Source: an uncultured Bacilli bacterium (GTDB taxonomy: Bacteria; Bacillota_I; Bacilli_A; RF39; UBA660). From it: DNA of 15,098 bases. How positions within the stretch are numbered: the first letter of the stretch is position 1; every line of letters starts with the position of its first letter. Below, in pieces: positions 1-6,580 of this stretch. Both the position numbers and the translations under genes were made by a program. The notes beneath the pieces are model-generated. The model saw only the letters and a list, made by a program, of their open reading frames with translations. It had not been told where the DNA came from and did not search any database. The stretch lies in contig CANQXM010000019.1 of the NCBI GenBank assembly GCA_947627835.1, forward strand, positions 1 to 15,098, given 5' to 3'.

Positions 1-1
1 C

Positions 2-121
2 CCGTCAACCAAAATACATGACTTTTTAGTTTATAACACTAATATTATCACATTTTACTCATTATTTCTAGGAGTTTCATTTTATTTGTTAAAAAAGAAA
101 AACAGATGCAAATCTGTTTAA
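2..121 (+). CDS. 3' end of an unidentified membrane- or wall-anchored protein (partial)
   Basis: The second forward frame is open from the window edge to a TAA at 119-121, giving 39 residues. It begins PSTK, followed by about 13 polar or mixed residues, a hydrophobic stretch of about 17 residues (NIITFYSLFLGVSFYLL) and a basic tail KKKNRCKSV. That order (xPxT-like motif, membrane span, positive tail) is the layout of a Gram-positive sortase sorting signal, although the usual Gly after Thr is Lys here. It could instead be a plain C-terminal membrane anchor, or a chance open frame in AT-rich DNA. Its stop overlaps the last codon of the convergent sigma gene. The body of the gene lies outside the window, so no function can be given. 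Confidence 0.4.
   Translation, partial: PSTKIHDFLVYNTNIITFYSLFLGVSFYLLKKKNRCKSV
91..119 (-). terminator. Intrinsic terminator of the STAS-sigma pair
   Basis: An 8-bp perfect stem (100-107 with 112-119, loop 108-111) is followed on the minus strand by TTCTTTTTT. The stem begins inside the stop codon of the sigma gene, so the terminator follows it with no spacing. There is no T-run on the plus side, so it should stop minus-strand transcripts only. Confidence 0.75.
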
Positions 122-774
122 CTTACCTGTCTATAAAAATCTCGCATTTTATGAAGTCCTTTTTTCTCATAGCGAGAGACCATTACTTGTGTCATATTTA
201 ATTTCTTTGCAGTTTCACATTGGGTATAATCTTTGAAATACCGATAAGAAATAATCTTCTTCTCTTCTGGATTTAAAACTTGAAAAGATTCTTTTAACAT
301 AATCTTATCATCAAGTAAAACATCTTCTTTTTGAGATACCACTTCTGAAAGATTTCGCAAATTTGATGAATCATCATCCAAACTACACAGAATGGCTCGC
401 GATGCACAAAGTACCTCTTCCAAAAAATTGCAATCCATCTCTAAAAACAGTGCAACTTCTTCATTACTAGGCATTTTATTTAATTTTTGTGCTAAAAGAC
501 TTCTCGATGTTTCAATTTTTCGATACAACTTTAAAGTATCACGGCTCATTTTTAGTTGCTGACTTTTACAAACCATCTGATACATCTCACCATAAACATA
601 GTCATAAGCATACGTAGAAAATTTCGTCGTCATATTTTTCTCATAATGTCGATATGCCTTAATAATTCCCAAAGCCCCTGCTTGATACAAATCATCATAA
701 TTGACCCCATAAAACTTCGAAGCTACCTTTTTAATAAGCCACTCATGCAGTAGCACAACTTCTTCATCTGTCAT
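118..774 (-). CDS. RNA polymerase sigma factor, SigB/SigF/SigG-like
   Basis: This is an alternative sigma-70 family factor of 218 residues that would direct RNA polymerase to a special promoter set. Region 2 is clear at about residues 5-70, with the core-binding stretch DDLYQAGALGIIKAYRHY and KFSTYAYDYV. Region 3 covers about 80-125. Region 4 covers about 165-212, with a helix-turn-helix at TQCETAKKLNMTQVMVSRYEKK, close in pattern to SigF/SigB (TQ..VA..L..SQVQVSRLEKK). It is shorter than typical SigF (about 250). I chose ATG at 774 over an in-frame GTG at 783 because AGGTG lies 6 bases before it and overlaps the TAG of the upstream STAS gene, giving translational coupling. The STAS neighbour suggests control by partner switching. 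I cannot say whether its targets are sporulation or stress genes. Confidence 0.85.
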   Translation of the reverse strand: MTDEEVVLLHEWLIKKVASKFYGVNYDDLYQAGALGIIKAYRHYEKNMTTKFSTYAYDYVYGEMYQMVCKSQQLKMSRDTLKLYRKIETSRSLLAQKLNKMPSNEEVALFLEMDCNFLEEVLCASRAILCSLDDDSSNLRNLSEVVSQKEDVLLDDKIMLKESFQVLNPEEKKIISYRYFKDYTQCETAKKLNMTQVMVSRYEKKGLHKMRDFYRQVS

Positions 775-783
775 AACTTTCAC

Positions 784-1116
784 CTAAACCTTTAAGAGTT
801 CTAAAGCCGTTAACTCATTATCCGTTACTTGAATTCGTGTTTTTAGAACCTTTTTCCGCAAATGTTCAGGTACTTCACAAGCATAGAGTTTTCCTTGATT
901 ATTCTTAATCGCACACTTCGTTCGTACCATGGAATCGAGTCCAGATTCATCAATTTGCAAAAGAGAAAACAAATTATATACCAAGTATTTAATCCGATGT
1001 TTTAAAATCACCGGTGCTAAATAATTATTAATCTTATAAACATTTTTTCGCGTTAAATTGCCATCAAGTCGTACAAACAAAACACCCTTATGATATTCTA
1101 AATCCATATATAACAT
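784..1116 (-). CDS. STAS-domain anti-anti-sigma factor (SpoIIAA-like)
   Basis: This 110-residue single STAS domain is the kind of protein that, when unphosphorylated, binds an anti-sigma kinase and frees the sigma factor. The phospho-site loop reads IDESGLDSM. Its Ser58-Gly59-Leu60 sits where SpoIIAA has DSSGL with Ser58, so the phospho-acceptor appears kept. The start is the ATG at 1116, preceded by TAAGGAG with a 7-base spacer; an in-frame ATG at 1149 has no such site. The gene is followed directly by the sigma gene (9 bases from stop to ATG). In the classic spoIIA operon a SpoIIAB kinase gene lies between the two, and it is absent here. The protein could also belong to an RsbV-type stress pathway, since the domain alone does not tell these apart. 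Confidence 0.75.
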   Translation of the reverse strand: MLYMDLEYHKGVLFVRLDGNLTRKNVYKINNYLAPVILKHRIKYLVYNLFSLLQIDESGLDSMVRTKCAIKNNQGKLYACEVPEHLRKKVLKTRIQVTDNELTALELLKV

Positions 1117-1147
1117 AGACGTGCTCCTTACAATAAGAATATAGAAC

Positions 1148-1173
1148 AAAAAAGAAGTTGTGGATACAACTTC
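1148..1173 (-). terminator. Intrinsic terminator of the LCP gene
   Basis: A perfect 8-bp stem GAAGTTGT/ACAACTTC (1154-1161 with 1166-1173, loop 1162-1165) is followed on the minus strand by six T (1153-1148). It lies about 35 bases past the LCP stop. Only 31 bases separate it from the STAS start, so the promoter of the STAS-sigma pair must overlap it or lie upstream. A weak TATATT in that gap has no good -35 partner. Confidence 0.85.
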
Positions 1174-1208
1174 GACAAAACTAGCTAAAATTTCTTTTTG
1201 TAAAGAAG

Positions 1209-2669
1209 TTAAGAATTCTCTAACACCTGACGAATTTTCACTTGGGCGTTATAAACACTAACTTCATCTGGGAGCATGACATAAGAAGTAGCATTGGAAA
1301 TGGAATAAACCGGTTTATTGGCATCCGTTCCCTCTAAGGTATTAGCTTCAATATTCCATTCGGAATTCTTTTCTAGTTGTTTTTGTAAAATCATCATAAT
1401 ATTTTCATAAGAGAAATTCGTATCAAAACTTCCTTCTAAAGCTCGTAAAATCCCCGTATAATTTTTTAAAATAGCAGGAGATGCAATCTTCTTAATTAAA
1501 GCAGACAAAACCGCTTGCTGATGGGCACTTCGTGTACGATCTCCCAAAGCAAAACTTTTCCGCTCTCTTGAAAAAGCCAACGCCTCTTTTCCATTTAAAT
1601 GATTCATGCCTTCAGAAAAATCCATGGTAACCCATTCATCTGCTGGTTCATCATAATAATGAGCAGTAAAAGAAGTTTCACTTTCTACATCAATCCCATC
1701 CACCGCTTCTACAAGACCAACTAAAGAAGAAAAATTAATCTTTAAATAATAATCAATTTTGGTTTGCATGAGTTCTTCTAACGTAGCAATAGAACAATCT
1801 ACACCATATAAACTAGCATGCGTAAGTTTATCTTTGGCATCATCCATTCCTTTTAAAGAAACGTAATAATCTCTTGGAATCGAAGTCATTAAAATTTGAT
1901 GAGAAACCGGATTGACACTAATAATCATATTGACATCACTTCGACTCACTTGATTAATAGCACCATATTCATCAGTTCCAGAAACATACACATTAAAAGA
2001 TTTTTTTAAAATCTCGGCATCATACTTAGGAACGTCATTGGGTACACGTACAGAAATCGTATCAATCACCTTAGCATGCTTTTGAAACTCTTCATCAATT
2101 TCTTCATACAAATTTTTTTGAGCTTCTTCCATGACAATAACGCGAACACTCTTATTTAAAAGGGCATTCACAAGCGTTGCATTATCCATCTCTTCCATGG
2201 TTAAACTACAACGTTTTTTAATCTCATCTTGTAAAATCTTAGGTCCTTTGGAAAAGACCATTTTAGGAACCCCAATTTTCCCATTTTTAAATTCGCGTAA
2301 ACTTCCATAATTGCTGCTATCCAAAACAATCACTTGATAATTTTCTAGTTTTTCTAGACTTTGAAAAGCCCGTCCAAAGAAATTCAGCGTTACCGTTTCA
2401 TAAAAAATTCCAACTGATAATACACCAGAAAAAAGAAGACAGCAAAGAATCCCCATCAAACGAAAATTCCACTTTTTACTAGATACAAAACAAAAGCAAA
2501 GAACATTTAATAAAAGCAAAACGACTAAAATGATTCCCAAATAAAGCGTTGGTAACATCTTCATTCGTAAAACTTGTATAAAAAATAAAATACTGATAAC
2601 GATAAAAAGACAGGAAAAACTTTTAAAAATAATGGTTTTTTTTAATTTTCGTTTTTTACGTTTTGCCAC
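1209..2669 (-). CDS. LytR-CpsA-Psr (LCP) family glycopolymer transferase
   Basis: A membrane protein of 486 residues, likely to transfer undecaprenyl-linked glycopolymers (teichoic-acid or capsule type) onto peptidoglycan outside the cell. A very basic N-terminus (AKRKKRKLKK) is followed by three membrane spans at about 13-35, 40-62 and 70-92. An extracellular domain of about 130 residues comes next (93-222), and then the LCP domain. LCP hallmarks are SRSDVNMIISVNP at about 242-254, the basic SIPRDYYV at about 263-270, KLTHASLYG at about 281-289 and FSRERKSFALGDRTRSAHQQ at about 366-385, with the conserved Asp and Arg that bind pyrophosphate and metal. I chose GTG at 2669 because AGAGGTG precedes it by 6 bases; the upstream in-frame ATG overlaps the -10 box. 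The gene appears monocistronic. Confidence 0.9.
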   Translation of the reverse strand: MAKRKKRKLKKTIIFKSFSCLFIVISILFFIQVLRMKMLPTLYLGIILVVLLLLNVLCFCFVSSKKWNFRLMGILCCLLFSGVLSVGIFYETVTLNFFGRAFQSLEKLENYQVIVLDSSNYGSLREFKNGKIGVPKMVFSKGPKILQDEIKKRCSLTMEEMDNATLVNALLNKSVRVIVMEEAQKNLYEEIDEEFQKHAKVIDTISVRVPNDVPKYDAEILKKSFNVYVSGTDEYGAINQVSRSDVNMIISVNPVSHQILMTSIPRDYYVSLKGMDDAKDKLTHASLYGVDCSIATLEELMQTKIDYYLKINFSSLVGLVEAVDGIDVESETSFTAHYYDEPADEWVTMDFSEGMNHLNGKEALAFSRERKSFALGDRTRSAHQQAVLSALIKKIASPAILKNYTGILRALEGSFDTNFSYENIMMILQKQLEKNSEWNIEANTLEGTDANKPVYSISNATSYVMLPDEVSVYNAQVKIRQVLENS

Positions 2670-2688
2670 ATCTTTCACCTCTTTTTTC

Positions 2689-2716
2689 ATTATAACAAAT
2701 GTCTTAAAAATGACAA
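2689..2716 (-). promoter_or_regulatory. Promoter of the LCP gene
   Basis: On the minus strand TTGTCA (2716-2711, 5 of 6 consensus) and a perfect TATAAT (2694-2689) are separated by 16 bases. Transcription would start near 2682. The leader is then only about 13 bases and is almost entirely the ribosome binding site AGAGGTG. This rules out the in-frame ATG at 2690 as the start. Confidence 0.65.
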
Positions 2717-2754
2717 ACCACTTCACAACCATTTGACAAAAATCTCGGTTTTAT

Positions 2755-2784
2755 TTTACAGATAAGGAAACAACATGCTATAAT
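2755..2784 (+). promoter_or_regulatory. Promoter of the small plus-strand gene
   Basis: TTTACA (2755-2760) and TATAAT (2779-2784) are 18 bases apart, and the -10 box carries the extended TGn element (TGCTATAAT). Transcription would start near 2791. It is back to back with the LCP promoter, with about 40 bases between the two -35 boxes. Confidence 0.7.
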
Positions 2785-2808
2785 AGAGCAAAGAAAAGGA
2801 TGATAAAA

Positions 2809-3165
2809 ATGCCAAATGAAGTAACTATTGAAAAAATGCATATGCTTGCAAGTCCCATATTAAAAAGTGCCATTACTAGATTAATTTTAGGAGTAGAGCT
2901 TACCGAACAAGAAATTGATTTAATCGCTCACACAAGCGAACAAGATGTTGCTACCGTAGTAGTTCATTTAACCAGTGAACAACTAATGAGTTTGCAAAAA
3001 CCAAATGCCATCTTAAGTGTTGCTGCTGCCATTTATGGAAAAATTGCCGATTCTTTAGATGAGAAAAATGGACTTGAAAGAAACAATCACTTTAAACAAA
3101 GTATGGAAAGCATTAAACTTGCAAGAGCTCGCATTGAAAGTGAAAGTAAAGGACAGAACCGGTAA
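2809..3165 (+). CDS. Small protein of unknown function
   Basis: A soluble-looking 118-residue protein that I do not recognise. It has no signal peptide, no membrane span, no cysteine and no obvious metal or catalytic motif. Composition suggests mostly alpha-helix with a possible helical pair at residues 1-45 and a charged C-terminal helix (about 85-118, rich in Lys, Glu and Arg). I chose ATG at 2809 because AAAGGA lies 8 bases before it; the ATG at 2800 is too close to that site. It has its own extended -10 promoter and its own terminator, so it is a stand-alone transcription unit between two wall genes on the other strand. Regular codon use, promoter, ribosome binding site and terminator together make it a real gene. 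Confidence 0.8.
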   Translation: MPNEVTIEKMHMLASPILKSAITRLILGVELTEQEIDLIAHTSEQDVATVVVHLTSEQLMSLQKPNAILSVAAAIYGKIADSLDEKNGLERNNHFKQSMESIKLARARIESESKGQNR

Positions 3166-3176
3166 GGTTCTTTTTT
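3155..3176 (+). terminator. Intrinsic terminator of the small plus-strand gene
   Basis: The stem AGAACC/GGTTCT (3155-3160 with 3166-3171) is followed by a T-run to 3176. The gene's TAA stop lies in the 5-base loop (3161-3165). The T-run runs into the stop codon of the convergent dacA-type gene, which has no other visible terminator. Confidence 0.8.
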
Positions 3177-4317
3177 AATTGCCAGTAAGCGTAATTTTAA
3201 ACATACGCACAAAGACATCCCAAAGACTTGCCAAGTTTGCATCCTTCGCTAAAACAACGTCATCTTGTAATACGATACTTCCCTCTTCATCTTTCACCAT
3301 AATCTCTCCGACTTTTTCACTTGCTTTTTTAGGAGCTTTCAAAGAATCTAGAAAAACTTCATAATGATAAGTTTTATCATTTTGCATACTCGATTCCAAA
3401 ATGCGAATATCTCTTGGTACAATCACATCGATTTGTTCTTCTTTTCCCCGTTCTACAAAAATACTTCCAACCACACTTCCTTGATCTAATATTTTTTTAA
3501 CTTGATAAGAATTAAAGCCATAATTGAGTAAACTAGTCGTATCACTACTTCGATCATCACTTGTTTTAGCACCCATAACTACCGATAAAAGACGCATGTC
3601 ATTTCGCTTTGCAGTAGTCGTAACACAATAAGAAGCATTTTTGGTAAATCCGGTTTTTAACCCATCGACTCCATTATAAAATCGCACCAAGCGATTGGTA
3701 TTAACAAGCCACGTACTACTTCCATCCGGCTTTTTTAAATAATCTTCATAAATACTTGTAAACTCTAAAATTTTTTCATGTTTTAAAAGTTCTTTTCCCA
3801 TAATACTCATATCTCGCGCACTACTATAATGATCATCTTCATCCAGGCCATGCGGATTTTTAAAATGCGTATTAGTAAGACCGAGTTCCTTTGCTTTTTC
3901 ATTCATCATCGTAACAAATCCATCGACACTACCACCTACTTTTTCTGCTAGAGCAACGACCGCGTCATTCGCACTGGCAACAGCAATTCCCTTTAATAAC
4001 TCTCCAACTTGATAACTTTCTCCTTCTTGTAAAAATATCTGACTGCCACCCATACTGGCAGCATTCTTACTAATTAACACATTATCCGAAAACTGTAACT
4101 TTCCTTCATCAATTTTTTCCATCACCAAAAGCATACTCATGATTTTTGTCATGGATGCCGGTGCTCGCCTTTCATCACTATTTTTTTCATACAATACTTC
4201 TCCAGTACTTGTTTCAATTAAAATTGCACTTGGACTGTTGGGAGTTAAATCTTCTTTCGCCCAAACGGTTAACAAACCGCTAAGAAATATGAAAAGAAAC
4301 ACACCAAACTTCTTCAT
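3175..4317 (-). CDS. dacA: Serine-type D-Ala-D-Ala carboxypeptidase (DacA/DacF, PBP5 family)
   Basis: A low-molecular-weight penicillin-binding protein of 380 residues that trims the terminal D-Ala of peptidoglycan stem peptides outside the cell. A signal peptide covers residues 1-20, with likely cleavage after VWA. The three penicillin-binding motifs are all present: SMTK (nucleophile Ser55, Lys58), SAN (Ser115) and KTG (221-223). NPHGLD at about 154-159 is also typical. A PBP5-type C-terminal beta domain follows at about 280-355. The last 20 residues look amphipathic (LASLWDVFVRMFKITL) and would dock the enzyme on the membrane. The start is ATG 4317, with AGGGG just upstream; an in-frame upstream ATG (4401) lacks this. 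The symbol is a family label, since dacA and dacF cannot be separated here. It is divergent from the zinc-type carboxypeptidase gene. Confidence 0.93.
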   Translation of the reverse strand: MKKFGVFLFIFLSGLLTVWAKEDLTPNSPSAILIETSTGEVLYEKNSDERRAPASMTKIMSMLLVMEKIDEGKLQFSDNVLISKNAASMGGSQIFLQEGESYQVGELLKGIAVASANDAVVALAEKVGGSVDGFVTMMNEKAKELGLTNTHFKNPHGLDEDDHYSSARDMSIMGKELLKHEKILEFTSIYEDYLKKPDGSSTWLVNTNRLVRFYNGVDGLKTGFTKNASYCVTTTAKRNDMRLLSVVMGAKTSDDRSSDTTSLLNYGFNSYQVKKILDQGSVVGSIFVERGKEEQIDVIVPRDIRILESSMQNDKTYHYEVFLDSLKAPKKASEKVGEIMVKDEEGSIVLQDDVVLAKDANLASLWDVFVRMFKITLTGN

Positions 4318-4463
4318 AATCCACCCCTTTGTAAACCTTATGAACCAAGAAAAAAAATATGAAAGAAAACCAAAGAAAAAAAGGAGAAAACAAAATGTCA
4401 AAAGAAAAGATTTTTATAGTAAAAAAGAAAAAGATTAGTGCTAAAATAATGGTAGGTGAGATT
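4318..4463. other. Divergent intergenic region between two DD-carboxypeptidase genes
   Basis: A strongly purine-rich plus strand. It holds a good ribosome binding site AAGGAG (4381-4386) before ATG 4395, which opens an in-frame 23-codon extension of the downstream gene. A minus-strand TTGACA (4401-4396) has no matching -10 box at the right distance. I see no convincing promoter in either direction. Confidence 0.4.
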
Positions 4464-5555
4464 ATGAAAAAAAGAAAGAAAAAAAATTATCAAAAAATAG
4501 TCATTGTTCTTCTTCTCCTTCTTGTAGTAAGCGGCTGTATAAAGAATGAACTGAAAGAAAAAGACATACCTTACTCTAAGGATGCGATTGAAGTAATGAA
4601 AGAAAAAAATATTTATGATCAAATTGCTGAGAAAGAATATAGTAAAACCGTTGAAAAAATGCTAGAAGAGAAAAAAATAGATCCAAAGTATTTAGAAAGT
4701 TACTACCAAATTGATTATCAAGAAAAAGAAAATTTCACAACCTATACTGAAAAACTATTAGAAAAAAATTATAGTGCGGAAGAAATTAACAACATTTTTA
4801 ATTATTTGAGTGATAAAAATCTAGAAAAACTAATGGAAATGGACTATGTTGCCTTAGAAGACTATGTCAAAGTAAGCAACATGGAAGTAGATAAAGTAGA
4901 TCGTTATAAGAAATACCAAGAAGAAAAAAATACCGACACCCAAACGACGGTAACTTATGTAAACATTGGTCTTGACTTGGAATATTATTCAAACATTCAA
5001 GAAATTAGTGATCCAACATCTTATAGTGTTTTATTAAATAAATACAATGCCCTTCCCGATGATTATGCTCCAGATGATTTAGTAAGTTTAAGTATCAATC
5101 CCAATATGCAACTAAGAAAAGAAGCAGCCGAACACTACGAGCAATTAGAAGATGCAGCCCTTTTAGATAACGTTCACATCATTCCCTTTAGCGCTTATCG
5201 TTCCAAAACTTATCAAACAAGACTTTATAATAATTATGTAGCATCTGATGGCAAAAAGAATGCCGATACCTACTCTGCAAGACCAAGACATTCCGAACAT
5301 GAACTCGGACTTGCCATTGATGTTCGCAGTAGTGTTCTTTTAGATAATCTAACAGATAGTGATTATGAATGGATGCAAAACAATTCTTACAAATATGGAT
5401 TTATTATTCGCTATGCCAAAGGAACTACCCCAATTACAGGATACATTGAAGAACCATGGCACCTAAGATATTTGGGAGTAGAACTTGCGACCGACGTTCA
5501 TACCAAAAATATGACCTACGATGAATACTACGATTTATACCTCAAAAAAAATTAG
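4464..5555 (+). CDS. VanY-type zinc D-Ala-D-Ala carboxypeptidase, lipoprotein (peptidase M15B)
   Basis: A 363-residue surface lipoprotein that should cut the terminal D-Ala of peptidoglycan precursors with a zinc ion. A basic N-terminus (KKRKKK) and hydrophobic core lead to the lipobox VSGC with lipidated Cys25. A charged, helical region (about 30-165) of unknown role follows. The M15 catalytic domain covers about 190-345. SEHELGLAID at 277-286 gives zinc ligands His279 and Asp286. EPWH at 330-333 gives the catalytic Glu330 and zinc ligand His333. AYRS at about 244-247 fits the substrate-binding Arg. ATG 4464 has AGGTGAG five bases upstream; the alternative ATG 4395, also with a good site, would add 23 basic residues before the signal peptide. 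Transcription ends at a shared bidirectional terminator. Confidence 0.9.
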   Translation: MKKRKKKNYQKIVIVLLLLLVVSGCIKNELKEKDIPYSKDAIEVMKEKNIYDQIAEKEYSKTVEKMLEEKKIDPKYLESYYQIDYQEKENFTTYTEKLLEKNYSAEEINNIFNYLSDKNLEKLMEMDYVALEDYVKVSNMEVDKVDRYKKYQEEKNTDTQTTVTYVNIGLDLEYYSNIQEISDPTSYSVLLNKYNALPDDYAPDDLVSLSINPNMQLRKEAAEHYEQLEDAALLDNVHIIPFSAYRSKTYQTRLYNNYVASDGKKNADTYSARPRHSEHELGLAIDVRSSVLLDNLTDSDYEWMQNNSYKYGFIIRYAKGTTPITGYIEEPWHLRYLGVELATDVHTKNMTYDEYYDLYLKKN

Positions 5556-5577
5556 TTCACGAAAAACTAATTTTTTT
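5545..5577. terminator. Bidirectional terminator between the VanY-like gene and dut
   Basis: A 13-bp perfect stem (5545-5557 with 5565-5577, loop 5558-5564) has an A-run on one side and a T-run on the other, so it can stop transcripts from both strands. It overlaps the 3' ends of both convergent genes and ends the nrd-dut operon. Confidence 0.85.
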
Positions 5578-6034
5578 ATTGCTTATCGGTAGAACCAAAT
5601 CCACCCGTTCGTTTGCCAGTAACTTCATCCTGATCTACCGTAAAATACTTCATGAAAATAACTTGACCAATGACATCGCCTTTATGAATAACCAAATCTT
5701 CCGTATTACAATTATAATATTGGAAAAAGAAATGACCATCATTACTTTCATTGCCATAATAATCAGCATCGACAATTCCAATACTATTCGCCATTATAAA
5801 ACCTTTTTTTGGTCCAGAACTTCGATTAACTAAAGCAAAATATTCATCATCTTTACAGTAAGCCTTTAATCCCGTAGGAACCAAAGTGGGTTTCATTCCA
5901 GGTTTATAAGGAGGAATCACAACATCCTCTGCGGCTTCGACATCATATCCTGCTGAATGAGCCGTCTTTCTTACTGGAATATGAATATCCTTATCTTCAT
6001 ACCCCTTTACAATTTCAAATCCTCTTTCTTTCAT
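5576..6034 (-). CDS. dut: dUTP diphosphatase (trimeric dUTPase)
   Basis: A 152-residue cytoplasmic enzyme that splits dUTP to dUMP and pyrophosphate, keeping uracil out of DNA and supplying dUMP for dTTP. The five motifs of the trimeric family are visible in order: I at SAGYD (27-31), II at RSSGPKKG (71-78), III at GIVDADYYG (86-94), IV at GDVIGQ (119-124) and V at RTGGFGSTDK (142-151), the P-loop-like tail that closes over the substrate. The stretch after motif III (NESNDGHFFFQYYN) is longer than in E. coli Dut, a pattern common in Firmicute enzymes. The start ATG 6034 overlaps the nrdG stop as ATGA and has GGAGGAGAAGG before it. It is the last gene of the dNTP operon. Confidence 0.92.
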   Translation of the reverse strand: MKERGFEIVKGYEDKDIHIPVRKTAHSAGYDVEAAEDVVIPPYKPGMKPTLVPTGLKAYCKDDEYFALVNRSSGPKKGFIMANSIGIVDADYYGNESNDGHFFFQYYNCNTEDLVIHKGDVIGQVIFMKYFTVDQDEVTGKRTGGFGSTDKQ

Positions 6035-6576
6035 ACCTTCTCCTCCAAATTCATGGTTATCACATGATTTTCTTCTAATGTTTTTTTCATATCAATAATT
6101 CGTTGATTACTAGATCCTCGAAATGCCAAAGTAATATCACGAAGTTCATCTTCATAAGGTCCATCAATTAACACATCAAGATAAGGGAAAATATTTTTAT
6201 AAATTTTTTCATTTTGAATATCTTCATATACATATCCCGTATAAAGCCAGATGTGTAACCAAGGACAAGCCTTTTTCACTCGTTTGATAATCCAATTCGT
6301 CATAAGCGGATTGGCAAGAGGATCTCCTCCTGATAAAGTAAACCGCTTTGCATACCGATGTTTCTTAAAATAATCAATAATTTTTTCTAAAATTTCTTCC
6401 GTAAAAATAAATCCTCCATACATACTCCAAGTATGTACATTTTGACAATTGCGACAACGATGTGGACAGTATTGGACAAACAACGTAAGTCCAATACCTT
6501 TTCCATTATTCACATCATCTTTAATAATCCCCGCATATCGATAAGGAATATTTTCATAGAAAGAAGTATCTTTCAT
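6031..6576 (-). CDS. nrdG: Anaerobic ribonucleotide reductase activating protein (radical SAM)
   Basis: A 181-residue radical SAM activase that uses a 4Fe-4S cluster and S-adenosylmethionine to make the glycyl radical on NrdD. The cluster motif is CPHRCRNC, CX3CX2C with Cys37, Cys41 and Cys44, and the SAM-contacting glycine motif is LSGGDPL. Length fits the family (about 155-180). I chose ATG 6576 because AAGGA precedes it by 8 bases. The ribosome binding site lies in the last codons of nrdD and the start is only 4 bases past that stop. Upstream in-frame ATGs fall inside nrdD. It overlaps dut by 4 bases at its 3' end. The glycyl radical it would install is present only in the 751-residue NrdD, not in the first NrdD-like protein of the operon. 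Confidence 0.94.
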   Translation of the reverse strand: MKDTSFYENIPYRYAGIIKDDVNNGKGIGLTLFVQYCPHRCRNCQNVHTWSMYGGFIFTEEILEKIIDYFKKHRYAKRFTLSGGDPLANPLMTNWIIKRVKKACPWLHIWLYTGYVYEDIQNEKIYKNIFPYLDVLIDGPYEDELRDITLAFRGSSNQRIIDMKKTLEENHVITMNLEEKV

Positions 6577-6580
6577 AACA

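Noticed and set aside
784..1149. Longer STAS protein starting at 1149
   Set aside because: The extra 11 residues have no ribosome binding site, while ATG 1116 has TAAGGAG at good spacing.
2733..2784. TTGACA at 2733-2738 as the -35 box of the small plus-strand gene
   Set aside because: It is 40 bases from the TATAAT at 2779. TTTACA at 2755 has usable spacing.
4396..4401. Minus-strand TTGACA as the promoter of the dacA-type gene
   Set aside because: No -10-like hexamer lies 16-18 bases downstream on that strand.
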